Shown: positions 1 to 7,995 of the stretch, piece after piece
Layout: every line of letters begins with the position of its first letter
Numbering within the stretch: position 1 is the first letter of the stretch
Origin: Acetobacterium sp.
GTDB taxonomy: Bacteria > Bacillota > Clostridia > Eubacteriales > Eubacteriaceae
DNA length: 64,000 nucleotides
Assembly (NCBI RefSeq): GCF_030652775.1
Contig: NZ_JAUSPS010000030.1
Coordinates: forward strand, 1-64,000
Direction: 5' to 3'
Program-made: the position numbers and the translations under genes
The notes under the pieces: model-generated
Database searches by the model: none
What the model was told of the DNA's origin: nothing
What the model saw: only the letters and a program-made list of their open reading frames with translations

Positions 1-90
1 AACTACTGGTTCTGTAACTACTGGTTCTGTAACTACTGGTTCTGTAACTACTGGTTCTGTAACTACTGGTTCTGTAACTACTGGTTCTGT
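1..90. repeat. 15-bp tandem repeat array, six perfect copies
   Basis: The unit aactactggttctgt is repeated six times without a single change (1-90), followed by a diverged seventh copy. It lies inside the coding region of the secreted repeat protein and keeps its reading frame (five codons per unit). The lack of synonymous differences suggests recent expansion or ongoing slippage. The array continues beyond the left edge. Confidence 0.95.
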
Positions 91-210
91 AACTACTGGT
101 GGTGTTACTACTGGCGTTTTCGGATGTTTAACCTTTGCAAATACTCCATTTACAGGCATAACACTAAATAACACAAATAATGTGACTAAAAAAACAGATA
201 TTTTTTTCAT
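1..210 (-). CDS. Secreted TEPVV-repeat protein (partial, runs off left edge)
   Basis: The first 70 codons are present; the rest lies left of the window. Residues 1-25 form a clear signal peptide (MKK, a hydrophobic stretch, then NGVFA before KVKHP). After about 10 residues the protein becomes a PVVT-x-P array, with six perfect 15-base units each encoding TEPVV, preceded by one variant PPVV unit. Such Thr/Pro/Val-rich repeats are typical of stalk or linker regions in Gram-positive cell-surface proteins, but the functional domain is not visible. The start is ATG at 208-210 with the Shine-Dalgarno sequence AAAGGA at 219-224. That site is part of the 3' edge of a c-di-GMP riboswitch, so expression probably responds to c-di-GMP. 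Confidence 0.8.
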   Translation of the reverse strand, partial: MKKISVFLVTLFVLFSVMPVNGVFAKVKHPKTPVVTPPVVTEPVVTEPVVTEPVVTEPVVTEPVVTEPVV

Positions 211-220
211 GATGGTATTC

Positions 221-300
221 CTTTCGGTAGCTGGCTGCCATTTTACAGGCCCTTAGCTTTGCGTCCCAACTTTTCAATTGGTTTGCCATTTCGTTGAATA
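221..300 (-). ncRNA. c-di-GMP-I (GEMM-I) riboswitch, copy A (gene-proximal)
   Basis: On the minus strand the segment reads GGCAAACC, then a P2 stem CCAA/TTGG closed by a GAAA tetraloop, then GGGACGCAAAGCTA, GGGCC, ATGGCAGCCAGCTACCGAAAG. These are the hallmark blocks of the class-I c-di-GMP aptamer. The terminal CCGAAAGGA merges with the Shine-Dalgarno sequence of the downstream secreted-protein gene (SD 219-224, ATG 208-210). No intrinsic terminator lies between aptamer and gene, so control is probably at translation initiation. Confidence 0.9.
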
Positions 301-324
301 ACGATGAATTGCAAATAAAAAACT

Positions 325-408
325 CCCCGTTCGGTAACTGGCTGCCATTTTACAGGCCCTCTAGCTTTGCGTCCCTATTTTTCAACAGGTTTGCCTTTAT
401 CGTTGGAA
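325..408 (-). ncRNA. c-di-GMP-I riboswitch, copy B (middle)
   Basis: This is a second aptamer with the same blocks on the minus strand: GGCAAACC, a P2 stem with a GAAA loop, GGGACGCAAAGCTAGAGGGCC, ATGGCAGCCAGTTACCGAA. The P2 arm differs from copy A (CCTGTT/AATAGG) but still pairs, which indicates that the structure is maintained by selection. Confidence 0.88.
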
Positions 409-465
409 AGTTATTCCACGATAGATATTAAATTGGGTTCTTTAACATTGTTTTAGTATGATACC

Positions 466-548
466 TTCCTTTCGGTAGCTGGCTGCCATTTTACAGGCCC
501 TCTAACTTTGCGTCTCTGACTTTCACCAGATTTGCTTTTATCGTAGAA
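466..548 (-). ncRNA. c-di-GMP-I riboswitch, copy C (distal)
   Basis: This is the third aptamer: GCAAATCTGG, a GAAA loop, CAGAGACGCAAAGTTAGAGGGCC, ATGGCAGCCAGCTACCGAAAGGA. A C-to-T change in the CAAACC block is matched by a G-to-A change on the other side of P2 (TCTG/CAGA), a compensatory pair. Its 3' edge also carries an AAAGGA SD-like sequence but no substantial gene follows, which suggests the riboswitch-plus-RBS unit was duplicated in tandem. Confidence 0.85.
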
Positions 549-990
549 AACAAATCAACACATGAACTACTCAGCGAGCAGTAACTAATTGACTAACAAA
601 GTTCTTTCCTTAAACAGTATGCCTTTGAACAGAATTATTATTGTCAAAATTACTTTTAATAGATAAATATTCGAATATTAAGTTATTTAATTTTCTTATA
701 GTCACTGTATCACACATCCATAATTTAGTCAATACATTTTCACATTTTTTATAACATTTCATAACTACCCTTCATGGATACAGGATATTGATATTGTTAA
801 GTATTCTTATCAATATCTTGTATGTGATTTTATGGATTGTTAGTCTTGACACGCAAATCACTTTCTCTCATTCGATATTTAGAACCCTTTAAGCCCCTAG
901 CACGAGAATATTTCCAGTTTTGGAAAATGGTCACAAAAGCGGTATTGCATAGCCGATCGCAATGAATTCCTTTATCAGTCATAGAAATAA

Positions 991-1710
991 CTAATCCCTG
1001 CCATCAATTAGGTCATATTCTGTTAGCAGTGCTTTAATCTCCTTCCTGGAATTAAACATCATCACATCAATGATCGATAAATTCGGAACAAATTTATTGT
1101 TATATTGCCGATACTTAAGCGTTTCTCTTGTTTTTATGAACTTTAAGAGTATATTGTTATTTTTAAATTTTTTTGCTGAATATAAATCCATTCCACCGAT
1201 CAGGTTAATATATCGATCCGCTTTCAATTCTTTGCATACATAAATTACTGATTCCTGATACTCCATTTCAGGTGATAGATTAAGTGACGACTCTACAATA
1301 ATTTCCGTTTTTATATCCAGATAAAAACAAATTTCTTTGATACTATTATGTAAATACTCAGCTACATTATAATTTTCAAAACGCATTATCTTTTCAATAA
1401 GGGGATAGATGTTTGTGAACTCTGGTGCCTTTCGATAAGAATTCACTATTTTGTTCAGAAATGTGATCCTCCGCTTTGAGCCAGCTTGATTTTCAAAACT
1501 CCGTTCATATATTTTCAGATACGTACTATCTCGATTTAGTGGTAATGTGATCATTGACGGTTCTCCATTTAATAATATCCGGTTTCTGTTTATCCATCCT
1601 TTTTTTATAAACTGCACATCATCCGCTATAACAAAATAATCTGAACAATTAATCATTTGATAGTATCCAATGTAGGGGAATAAATAAGGTTGCATTATTG
1701 AAATATCCAT
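991..1710 (-). CDS. WbqC-like family protein
   Basis: The 239-residue protein begins with MDISIMQPYLFPYIGYYQMI, the signature start of the WbqC family (PF08889). This family is found in O-antigen and capsule clusters and is proposed to assist attachment or modification of amino sugars; the exact reaction is not established. It is soluble, with no membrane segments. It is the last gene of the long minus-strand polysaccharide locus, 58 bases after a flippase, with SD GAGG before the ATG. In other genomes WbqC proteins commonly sit next to DegT/DnrJ aminotransferases, and three such enzymes are in this locus. Confidence 0.8.
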   Translation of the reverse strand: MDISIMQPYLFPYIGYYQMINCSDYFVIADDVQFIKKGWINRNRILLNGEPSMITLPLNRDSTYLKIYERSFENQAGSKRRITFLNKIVNSYRKAPEFTNIYPLIEKIMRFENYNVAEYLHNSIKEICFYLDIKTEIIVESSLNLSPEMEYQESVIYVCKELKADRYINLIGGMDLYSAKKFKNNNILLKFIKTRETLKYRQYNNKFVPNLSIIDVMMFNSRKEIKALLTEYDLIDGRD

Positions 1711-1768
1711 TCTGATTCCTCACTTTTTAATCCTGACCGCACTTTTTAATATTTTTCCGATAATTATC

Positions 1769-3229
1769 TTATTTACGCTTCTTTCTATTATCGAACAACT
1801 CTTTCGCCGTTATCATTAAGTAAGATAAGCATTCAAAATTTAATATTTTTGCCATTCCAAAATAGATTAAGACTCCAACACATACCTGAATTGTCAATGT
1901 TAATCCGGGATTCATATTAAACCATGAAAAACAATAGATAATCGCCCCCATTGCCAGGGACAATAAAAGCGACGGCATTACATCCTTCAACTGTTGTATG
2001 TAACTGTAATTTAACAACTTTTTATTGGGATAGGCATTAATAAATGAACACGCAACGCTGCTTAAAAACATCCCGGCGGCAATGGCATAGATGCCATAAT
2101 ATAGCGATATTCCCAGTATTGCAAGACTAACGATATTTTTAACAATTTCCAGCTTTAAAAATATATCACTGCGTCCTAAGGCATTAATTGCCTGAAGATT
2201 TGCTGTGTGTATTGGCCATAAGGCAACCGCTGCACAGGAAATCTGCAAAAATGGAACGCTGGGCAGCCATTTATCAGTCAATAGAATTTTAACAAGGGGC
2301 TCTGCTACTACAGCCAGTCCAACCATCATCGGAAAGATAAAAAAAGCACTGGTCACAATCGCTCTTCTGACCATTTCCTTGACACGGTGTAGGTTATCTT
2401 GTTTGAGCGCCAGAGCCGGAAATATAACCGACTGAATTGATCCGTTAATATTTGAAACAATCAGTGATGGAAATTGCTGCCCACGGTTAAAATAACCCAA
2501 CATCGCCGGATTGTAAATTTTTGCTATAAATAAGCTCTGGATATTGTTATATAGCATATTAATGAGTGCCGAAACTAATAGTTTCCAACCAAATGAAAAA
2601 AGACCTTTCAAACTTTCTAAGGAAAAAAGATAACCTGGCCGCCACCTTACTGTAAACCACAGAATCGATGCCACCATCAATTGATTTGTTAGCTGTTGGG
2701 CTACCAGTGCCCATGCACCAAACCCATTGTAAGCCATCGCAATACCGACGATTCCTGAAACCACAACCGCACCCAGACTACTGTAAAACAATTTTCTGAA
2801 CTCCAGATTTCTAGCGATAACGGCATTTTGAATTGAATTCAAACCGCCTAAAAACAATGTTATCGACAAGACTCGAAGCAACGGTATGAGCATTGTATTT
2901 TCAAAAAATTCGGCAATCAGTGGTGCCGAAACAAACAAGATCGTATAGAATAACCCAGCTACCACTAAACTTAAAAAAAACACGGATGAAAAATCAGTTT
3001 CATTTACATCCTTCTTTTGGATAAGTGCTGTATTAAATCCATATTGAACAAACACATTGGCAAATGAGATAAAAATTGCAATTATGGCAATTGTGCCATA
3101 TTCTTCTGGTAATATGAGGCGTGCCAGAGCAATTTGAACAATAAATTGTATTCCCTGAGTTCCTAGTCGCTCCATAAATTTCCAGAACAAAGATGAAATC
3201 ACTTTAGATTTTATTTGCTTATCGTCCAT
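1769..3229 (-). CDS. Wzx-like oligosaccharide flippase (PST/MOP family)
   Basis: This 486-residue membrane protein has roughly 12-14 hydrophobic segments and opens with SKVISSLFWKFMERLGTQGIQFIVQIALARLILPEEYG, the typical first helices of the polysaccharide transporter family (TuaB/WzxC-like). The family moves undecaprenyl-linked oligosaccharides across the membrane. It ends in a lysine-rich tail (FDNRKKRK). A second flippase lies directly upstream, 20 bases apart, and the two are only distantly alike, so they may serve different lipid-linked substrates. Confidence 0.88.
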   Translation of the reverse strand: MDDKQIKSKVISSLFWKFMERLGTQGIQFIVQIALARLILPEEYGTIAIIAIFISFANVFVQYGFNTALIQKKDVNETDFSSVFFLSLVVAGLFYTILFVSAPLIAEFFENTMLIPLLRVLSITLFLGGLNSIQNAVIARNLEFRKLFYSSLGAVVVSGIVGIAMAYNGFGAWALVAQQLTNQLMVASILWFTVRWRPGYLFSLESLKGLFSFGWKLLVSALINMLYNNIQSLFIAKIYNPAMLGYFNRGQQFPSLIVSNINGSIQSVIFPALALKQDNLHRVKEMVRRAIVTSAFFIFPMMVGLAVVAEPLVKILLTDKWLPSVPFLQISCAAVALWPIHTANLQAINALGRSDIFLKLEIVKNIVSLAILGISLYYGIYAIAAGMFLSSVACSFINAYPNKKLLNYSYIQQLKDVMPSLLLSLAMGAIIYCFSWFNMNPGLTLTIQVCVGVLIYFGMAKILNFECLSYLMITAKELFDNRKKRK

Positions 3230-3249
3230 AATCCTTCTTCCAGGTTCAA

Positions 3250-4740
3250 TTATTTGGTATTCTTATTCTTAGGCACAAGCTTATTGATCGTTTGATCTCT
3301 TACAATACTAATAAAACCCTTGAAATCTTCAGGCATATATTTAATAATAAAGAACTTAAAAGCAAACAGATACATCAAGCCGACTGCTAAAGTCATTACA
3401 ATCAGTCTGACCAGAGCATAGGGTAAAGTTGCTACAGGACTACTTATCAGAAAGCTGATGCCCCCAATGACTGCACTGACAAGAATTATCGGGGTTAAAT
3501 ACCCTAATAATTCTCTCATTTTCAATTCAACCAAATGCCCAATCAGCAACGTCATAATAAAATAGTTGATGATAATTGCAATTGTTGTTGTCACTGCAAC
3601 CCCGACGATTCCCCATTCTTTACCAATATATGCCCCCCCAATAACCAGTGATGCATACACAATTTGTACCCATAGCCGTTTATAGACCGCTCCCAACGAA
3701 CGTACCAGAGCGTCCCCAATTTTATATGCCATTCTAAAAAATAAGCTGATAATCAGTATTTTAAAGGGGAGGATGGTTTCAACCCATTTCGAACCCAAAA
3801 CCACTTGAACTAAATCAGACCCCATCGTTAATGATATAATCGTAATTGGAAAAGCCAGAATTGCAATCAATGCTGTTAAATTCATTACGACATAGCGGAT
3901 TTTTTCATGTTCATCCTGATACATGGCCAAAAGTGGAAACAAAACCCGTTCCATCACTGTGGCAATCAGATTTGTGGGTACCAGTAACAATTGATAGGCT
4001 CGATTATAAAATCCTAAAGCTGCACTTCCAAGCGTTTGACTCACGACAAAATAATCCCCCTGATTGGCAATATTATTAAATACCTTCGAAAGTGCGTATC
4101 CGGTTCCAAAATTAAGCAGTTCTTTTGCCGATCCTTTTTCAATTTTTAATTTAAATTTGATGGGCTTATTGACTATTGACAGTACCGTTTGTATCACAAC
4201 GCTGATAATCTGGGCAAACACAAGCGACCATGCACCAAATCCATTAAAGGCAAGTATGATTGCAACGGCTCCATTCACAACAGCCGCCACCGTATTTATG
4301 ATGCTGATGACTTTAAATCGCATTTCTTTTTGAAGCAATGCTTCTGACACCCCTGAAATGCTATGAACAACAAATACGATCGAAAGAACCCGCAACATAG
4401 TAATATTATCTGATCCGACAATCCCGGCGATAAAGGATGCAAAAATGAAGATGGTCACATAAATAATGAGGCCCAGTATTAAGTTTAGGGTATTCCCTGT
4501 TGCGATATAGTCGTCTGACAACTGTTTTTTCTGGACGATGGCGCTTCCCACTCCCATCATCCAGAATATTTCTGCAAAACTGATGATGATCTGAATCGTT
4601 GCGACCTGACCAAATTCTTTTGGTAGTAATAATCTTGACAAAATCATTGTGATCAACAACCTGATCACAACACTCGCCAATCCCATGATTGTCATCCAGT
4701 AAACGCCTAAAAAGGCCTTATCTTTGTTGGATTCCTTCAT
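3250..4740 (-). CDS. Second Wzx-like oligosaccharide flippase
   Basis: The 496-residue polytopic protein has an N-terminus (YWMTIMGLASVVIRLLITMILSRLLLPKEFGQVATIQI) that matches the same MOP-superfamily polysaccharide exporters as its downstream neighbour. It likely flips lipid-linked repeat units. Two flippases in one cluster suggest either two glycans or a branched repeat with a separate decoration. About 150 bases without a gene separate it from the aminotransferase upstream. Confidence 0.87.
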   Translation of the reverse strand: MKESNKDKAFLGVYWMTIMGLASVVIRLLITMILSRLLLPKEFGQVATIQIIISFAEIFWMMGVGSAIVQKKQLSDDYIATGNTLNLILGLIIYVTIFIFASFIAGIVGSDNITMLRVLSIVFVVHSISGVSEALLQKEMRFKVISIINTVAAVVNGAVAIILAFNGFGAWSLVFAQIISVVIQTVLSIVNKPIKFKLKIEKGSAKELLNFGTGYALSKVFNNIANQGDYFVVSQTLGSAALGFYNRAYQLLLVPTNLIATVMERVLFPLLAMYQDEHEKIRYVVMNLTALIAILAFPITIISLTMGSDLVQVVLGSKWVETILPFKILIISLFFRMAYKIGDALVRSLGAVYKRLWVQIVYASLVIGGAYIGKEWGIVGVAVTTTIAIIINYFIMTLLIGHLVELKMRELLGYLTPIILVSAVIGGISFLISSPVATLPYALVRLIVMTLAVGLMYLFAFKFFIIKYMPEDFKGFISIVRDQTINKLVPKNKNTK

Positions 4741-4891
4741 CCCCTGTTACCCGCTTTCACTTAGCAATTCCCACTAATTAAAAAGTTCATCTTCTTTTAA
4801 TACAACAATATTTTCTCAAGCAATTATAAACGAATCATTTTCCTTGCTAAAATTTCGTTCTACCGTTGATTAGCGTACAGAATTGCCTTGT

Positions 4892-5992
4892 TTATAATCG
4901 TGTCTCGATTATAGAGCAAATACGATCAACCTGTTTCAACTCTAAATCAGCGTAAAGTGGCAAAGTCAAAACCCGATCAGCAATATATTTTGCTATTGGG
5001 GTAAGATTGGAATTAAATCGATTGGCATAGCACTGATAGTCAGTCGTAAGTGGATAAAAGTATTTTCTGGGAATAATATTATTGAGTTCCAGCTCATCGA
5101 AAACACAATCCCGTAAATTAACTTCTCCACTGAATACTACCGGTAAGTAAGCATAGTTACTTTTAACACCAACTTGTGGTTTGACTAACTTAATCCCTTT
5201 GACATTCCCCAAATTCTCTTTGTACCGTTTAACTACTTGCTGACGCTTGATAATTTCTGTATCGATATGACGGAGATTACAAATTCCCATTGCTGCCTGA
5301 AACTCATTCATCTTTGCATTACCACCGACAAACTCCACTGACTCCGGTCCAGTAATCCCGAAATTTTTGAGAAAGTAGAGGACTTTTTTCAGTTCCCTAT
5401 TATTGTAGGTAACGGCACCACCTTCGATGGTATTAAAAACCTTTGTAGCATGAAAACTAAAGCTTGACGCATCACCAAAATTACCGATGCCGATACTGTT
5501 TACCGTTACTCCAAACGCATGGGCTGCATCATAGATCACCTTCAAATTATATTTTTGAGCAATCTTTTCGATAGTTTCTATATCACATACGTTTCCATAC
5601 AGATGAACGGGAACAATTGCACAGGTTTTTTCGGTAATTAAACTTTCAATTTTTCCTACATCGATATTATAATCGTCCTCATTGATATCACAAAATACTG
5701 GGTCTAGACCATTTCTGACGATCGCATGGGTGGTTGACGCAAAGGTAAAAGGAGTCGTAATCACCTCTCCCTGGAGATCGAAGGCGGCAATAGCGCATTC
5801 AAGCGCAAGGTGACCGTTTGCTAGTAGTGTAACCATTTCTACATTCAAATAGTTTCTTAAACATTTTGCGAATTCCTTATGTTTTACGCCCATATTTGTC
5901 AGCCAGTGCGTGTCCCAAAGCTCTTTTATTTCCGCCACAAACTCTTCGAATTCTGGCATCGATGACCGTGTTACGTTGATTTGGTCTTTCAT
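4892..5992 (-). CDS. DegT/DnrJ/EryC1 family sugar aminotransferase
   Basis: The 366-residue PLP enzyme is of the nucleotide-sugar aminotransferase type. Visible landmarks are NGHLAL (residues 59-64, phosphate binding), DAAHAFG with Asp155, and SFHATKVFNTIEGG with the likely Schiff-base Lys184. It probably transfers an amino group from glutamate to a keto-sugar nucleotide; the exact sugar (C3 or C4) cannot be read from sequence. The start ATG has SD AAGGAG. A 28-codon open frame with a strong SD ends 13 bases upstream. It is distinct from the WbpE-like and PglE-like enzymes of the same locus. Confidence 0.85.
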   Translation of the reverse strand: MKDQINVTRSSMPEFEEFVAEIKELWDTHWLTNMGVKHKEFAKCLRNYLNVEMVTLLANGHLALECAIAAFDLQGEVITTPFTFASTTHAIVRNGLDPVFCDINEDDYNIDVGKIESLITEKTCAIVPVHLYGNVCDIETIEKIAQKYNLKVIYDAAHAFGVTVNSIGIGNFGDASSFSFHATKVFNTIEGGAVTYNNRELKKVLYFLKNFGITGPESVEFVGGNAKMNEFQAAMGICNLRHIDTEIIKRQQVVKRYKENLGNVKGIKLVKPQVGVKSNYAYLPVVFSGEVNLRDCVFDELELNNIIPRKYFYPLTTDYQCYANRFNSNLTPIAKYIADRVLTLPLYADLELKQVDRICSIIETRL

Positions 5993-6005
5993 GTCAAGTC
6001 TCCTT

Positions 6006-6092
6006 TCACTTCGTAGTCAAACCATCCCGATGATTTAGCACAGCTTGTATCAAATCCCAGTTTTCAAACAAAGCACTCCAATTCGCAATCAT
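6006..6092 (-). CDS. Possible 28-residue leader peptide or gene remnant
   Basis: An ATG at 6090-6092 follows a strong SD (GGAGG at 6101-6105, 8 bases away). It opens a frame of 28 codons, starting MIANWSALFENW, with its TGA just before the SD of the aminotransferase gene. It could be a real small protein, a coupling leader, or the start of a decayed gene in the otherwise empty 254-base gap 5993-6246. No homology is recognised. Confidence 0.4.
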   Translation of the reverse strand: MIANWSALFENWDLIQAVLNHRDGLTTK

Positions 6093-6246
6093 TTTAGGAA
6101 CCTCCTTGCTTTATCCAGAATCTAAGAAACTCATCTCGTGAAATAACAATAGCGCCTATACTTTTATATGCTCTATCGGCAAATTTCACACTCCATAATG
6201 GCGAAGTTCATTTCTAATAATCTACTTGATAATCCGACATATCAGT

Positions 6247-7995
6247 TCACTTCAGTTTATACTTTTTCCGCAGCTTTTTATAGCCTCTTACTGACCGTGG
6301 AAAGTACTGTTTAATCAATATCTTGGTTTTTTCCCTTTTTTTCAGGTTTTTAAAAATTGTTTTGAATTTGCCTTCCTTTAATGCTTCAAATCGTTCTTGC
6401 GCAATCATAATTTTAAACTGGTTTATATTATTTTTGTTGTTTATTGCTTCCTCATACTGATAATTCGTGTGCTGATTAAGATGCTCCAACATTATTTCAG
6501 TATTATTAACGTGTTTGATTATTTTTTCAAGACTTGACTGTTCTGTATTTGTCCAGGAGCCACTAACACCTTTCCGATATGCCGCCATGTATTCATCGAT
6601 ATAATAAACTTTTCCTTTTAAAGCAAGGTAAATAGCTAAGGGATAATCCGTTACTGGTGCCTTTTTATAAAAATCTGGTTTATTGGTATCTAAATAACGC
6701 GGATACATCATCGTATTTGTTGCAAATAATCCGCCACCGCCTTCAATTACTTCTCCGATTGCAAATATTTTATTCCCCACATGTGGTCGTATCGGTTTTA
6801 TCTTTCTGCCGTACACGTTGACAATATATGCAGCATGAACACAAAGTGTACAATCAGAATGAGCCTCCATATAATCAACTTGTTTCTGAAGTTTAAGTGG
6901 ATCTGTCCAATAATCATCACCTTCGCACAAAGCAATATACTTTCCAGTTGCTCTTTCGGTGTTCAGATCATCAACATCAACATCTTTTGAATAAAGATTC
7001 TCCTTTTGATAGATCGGTTTTATTAAATCAGGATATTTTCGTTCATATTCGCAGATAATTTCTGCAGTTTTGTCTGTCGATGCATCGTCATGGATCAATA
7101 TCTCGTAGTCAAAGTTAGTTTTTTGCATAATAAAACTATCTAAAGCTTCGGCTATATATTTCTCATGATTATAGGTGATGCAATTCACACTGACCATTAC
7201 TTTATTTTTCATAAGCAAGACCTCTGATTTAGGTAATTCACCTCTTAAATCATCGATATAGGATAATCTGGATCTGTTATTAGGCCATTGCTTTCGAACT
7301 TTCATTATAAAACCTTCTATCAGCAACACGTTTTCCTCGATACACGCCTGGGTATTCACGTCAATACTCTCCAACTCCAGTTCTTCAATAATCTTTCTGA
7401 TTTTATTAAAATTATTTTGCTGGATGGTTAAAGTATGTATGGCGTTTTCTTCATTTAGCTTCTGTATCCGTGAAATATTTCCTTTTCGCTGAGTCAATCG
7501 CTTAAAAGACTCTTTGATATCAAGATCAACATTGACAATGAATATGCCCAGATCTTTCTTTTTCGCATATCTAATTAATTTTTTGACATATTTGTCCGCA
7601 ATCAGCTCAGACTCGTAAAGCATAGAAATAATTTGTTGAGCAATTCCCTGATCAACTAAAATAACTTCTTCGCTATTGTCCCGGCTTTTTTTTTGATAAA
7701 AATCAAAAAGCACAACTAAAGAAATCACCCTTAACCAGTTTTCTTGGTTGAGTTTTTTATTTGTAATCAGATACATCAATGCTAAATACCCTATTTTAAA
7801 ACTTGAAGGTTTTATCCTAAAAAGATACAGCAGCAGATGTTTTAATTTTTTTTTGGTTGGTTTCTTAATTACCTGATGATAGGATTCAACTTGGTAATTC
7901 GCACTTTTCATGTCCGTAATCACCCTGTTTGACAGCGTTGTTTTTCCCGAACCGGGAATTCCGTTAAACTCCAGAAATATTATTTTATTTTTCAT
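6247..7995 (-). CDS. Fusion: P-loop kinase domain + GT2 glycosyltransferase
   Basis: The 582-residue two-domain protein has an N-terminal nucleotide kinase-like P-loop domain (Walker A GIPGSGKTT near residues 12-20; DQG at about 115). From about residue 262 it has a family-2 glycosyltransferase domain (VSVNCITYNHEKYIAEALDS, HDDASTDKT, CEGDDYWTDP as the DXD-type site). The C-terminus is basic. The start was set at ATG 7995 because GGAG lies 6 bases before it; the longer frame starts at 8034 deep inside the upstream gene. It overlaps the polymerase gene by 11 bases. An ATG at 7210-7212 with SD GAGG (7221-7224) lies exactly at the domain boundary, so a free GT2 may also be made. Confidence 0.82.
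   Translation of the reverse strand: MKNKIIFLEFNGIPGSGKTTLSNRVITDMKSANYQVESYHQVIKKPTKKKLKHLLLYLFRIKPSSFKIGYLALMYLITNKKLNQENWLRVISLVVLFDFYQKKSRDNSEEVILVDQGIAQQIISMLYESELIADKYVKKLIRYAKKKDLGIFIVNVDLDIKESFKRLTQRKGNISRIQKLNEENAIHTLTIQQNNFNKIRKIIEELELESIDVNTQACIEENVLLIEGFIMKVRKQWPNNRSRLSYIDDLRGELPKSEVLLMKNKVMVSVNCITYNHEKYIAEALDSFIMQKTNFDYEILIHDDASTDKTAEIICEYERKYPDLIKPIYQKENLYSKDVDVDDLNTERATGKYIALCEGDDYWTDPLKLQKQVDYMEAHSDCTLCVHAAYIVNVYGRKIKPIRPHVGNKIFAIGEVIEGGGGLFATNTMMYPRYLDTNKPDFYKKAPVTDYPLAIYLALKGKVYYIDEYMAAYRKGVSGSWTNTEQSSLEKIIKHVNNTEIMLEHLNQHTNYQYEEAINNKNNINQFKIMIAQERFEALKEGKFKTIFKNLKKREKTKILIKQYFPRSVRGYKKLRKKYKLK

Larger units (their letters stand above)
211..990 (-). other. Long leader and intergenic region of the TEPVV gene
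   Basis: This 780-base stretch has no convincing protein gene. It holds the three c-di-GMP aptamers (221-548). A TTGACA-like -35 box on the minus strand lies at 642-647, but its -10 partner (around 618-623) is poor and the spacing long, so the promoter is uncertain. An inverted repeat GATATTGATA/TATCAATATC lies at 784-793 and 808-817. No clear intrinsic terminator is visible for the polysaccharide operon that ends at 991. Confidence 0.6.

Noticed and set aside
1-115. Short regular repeats that could suggest a CRISPR array
   Set aside because: The units are 15 bases, directly adjacent with no spacers, and keep the reading frame of a signal-peptide-bearing protein.
784-817. Inverted repeat GATATTGATA/TATCAATATC as a terminator of the glycan operon
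   Set aside because: The stem is A/T-only apart from few pairs and no T-run follows; kept only as a possible protein-binding site.
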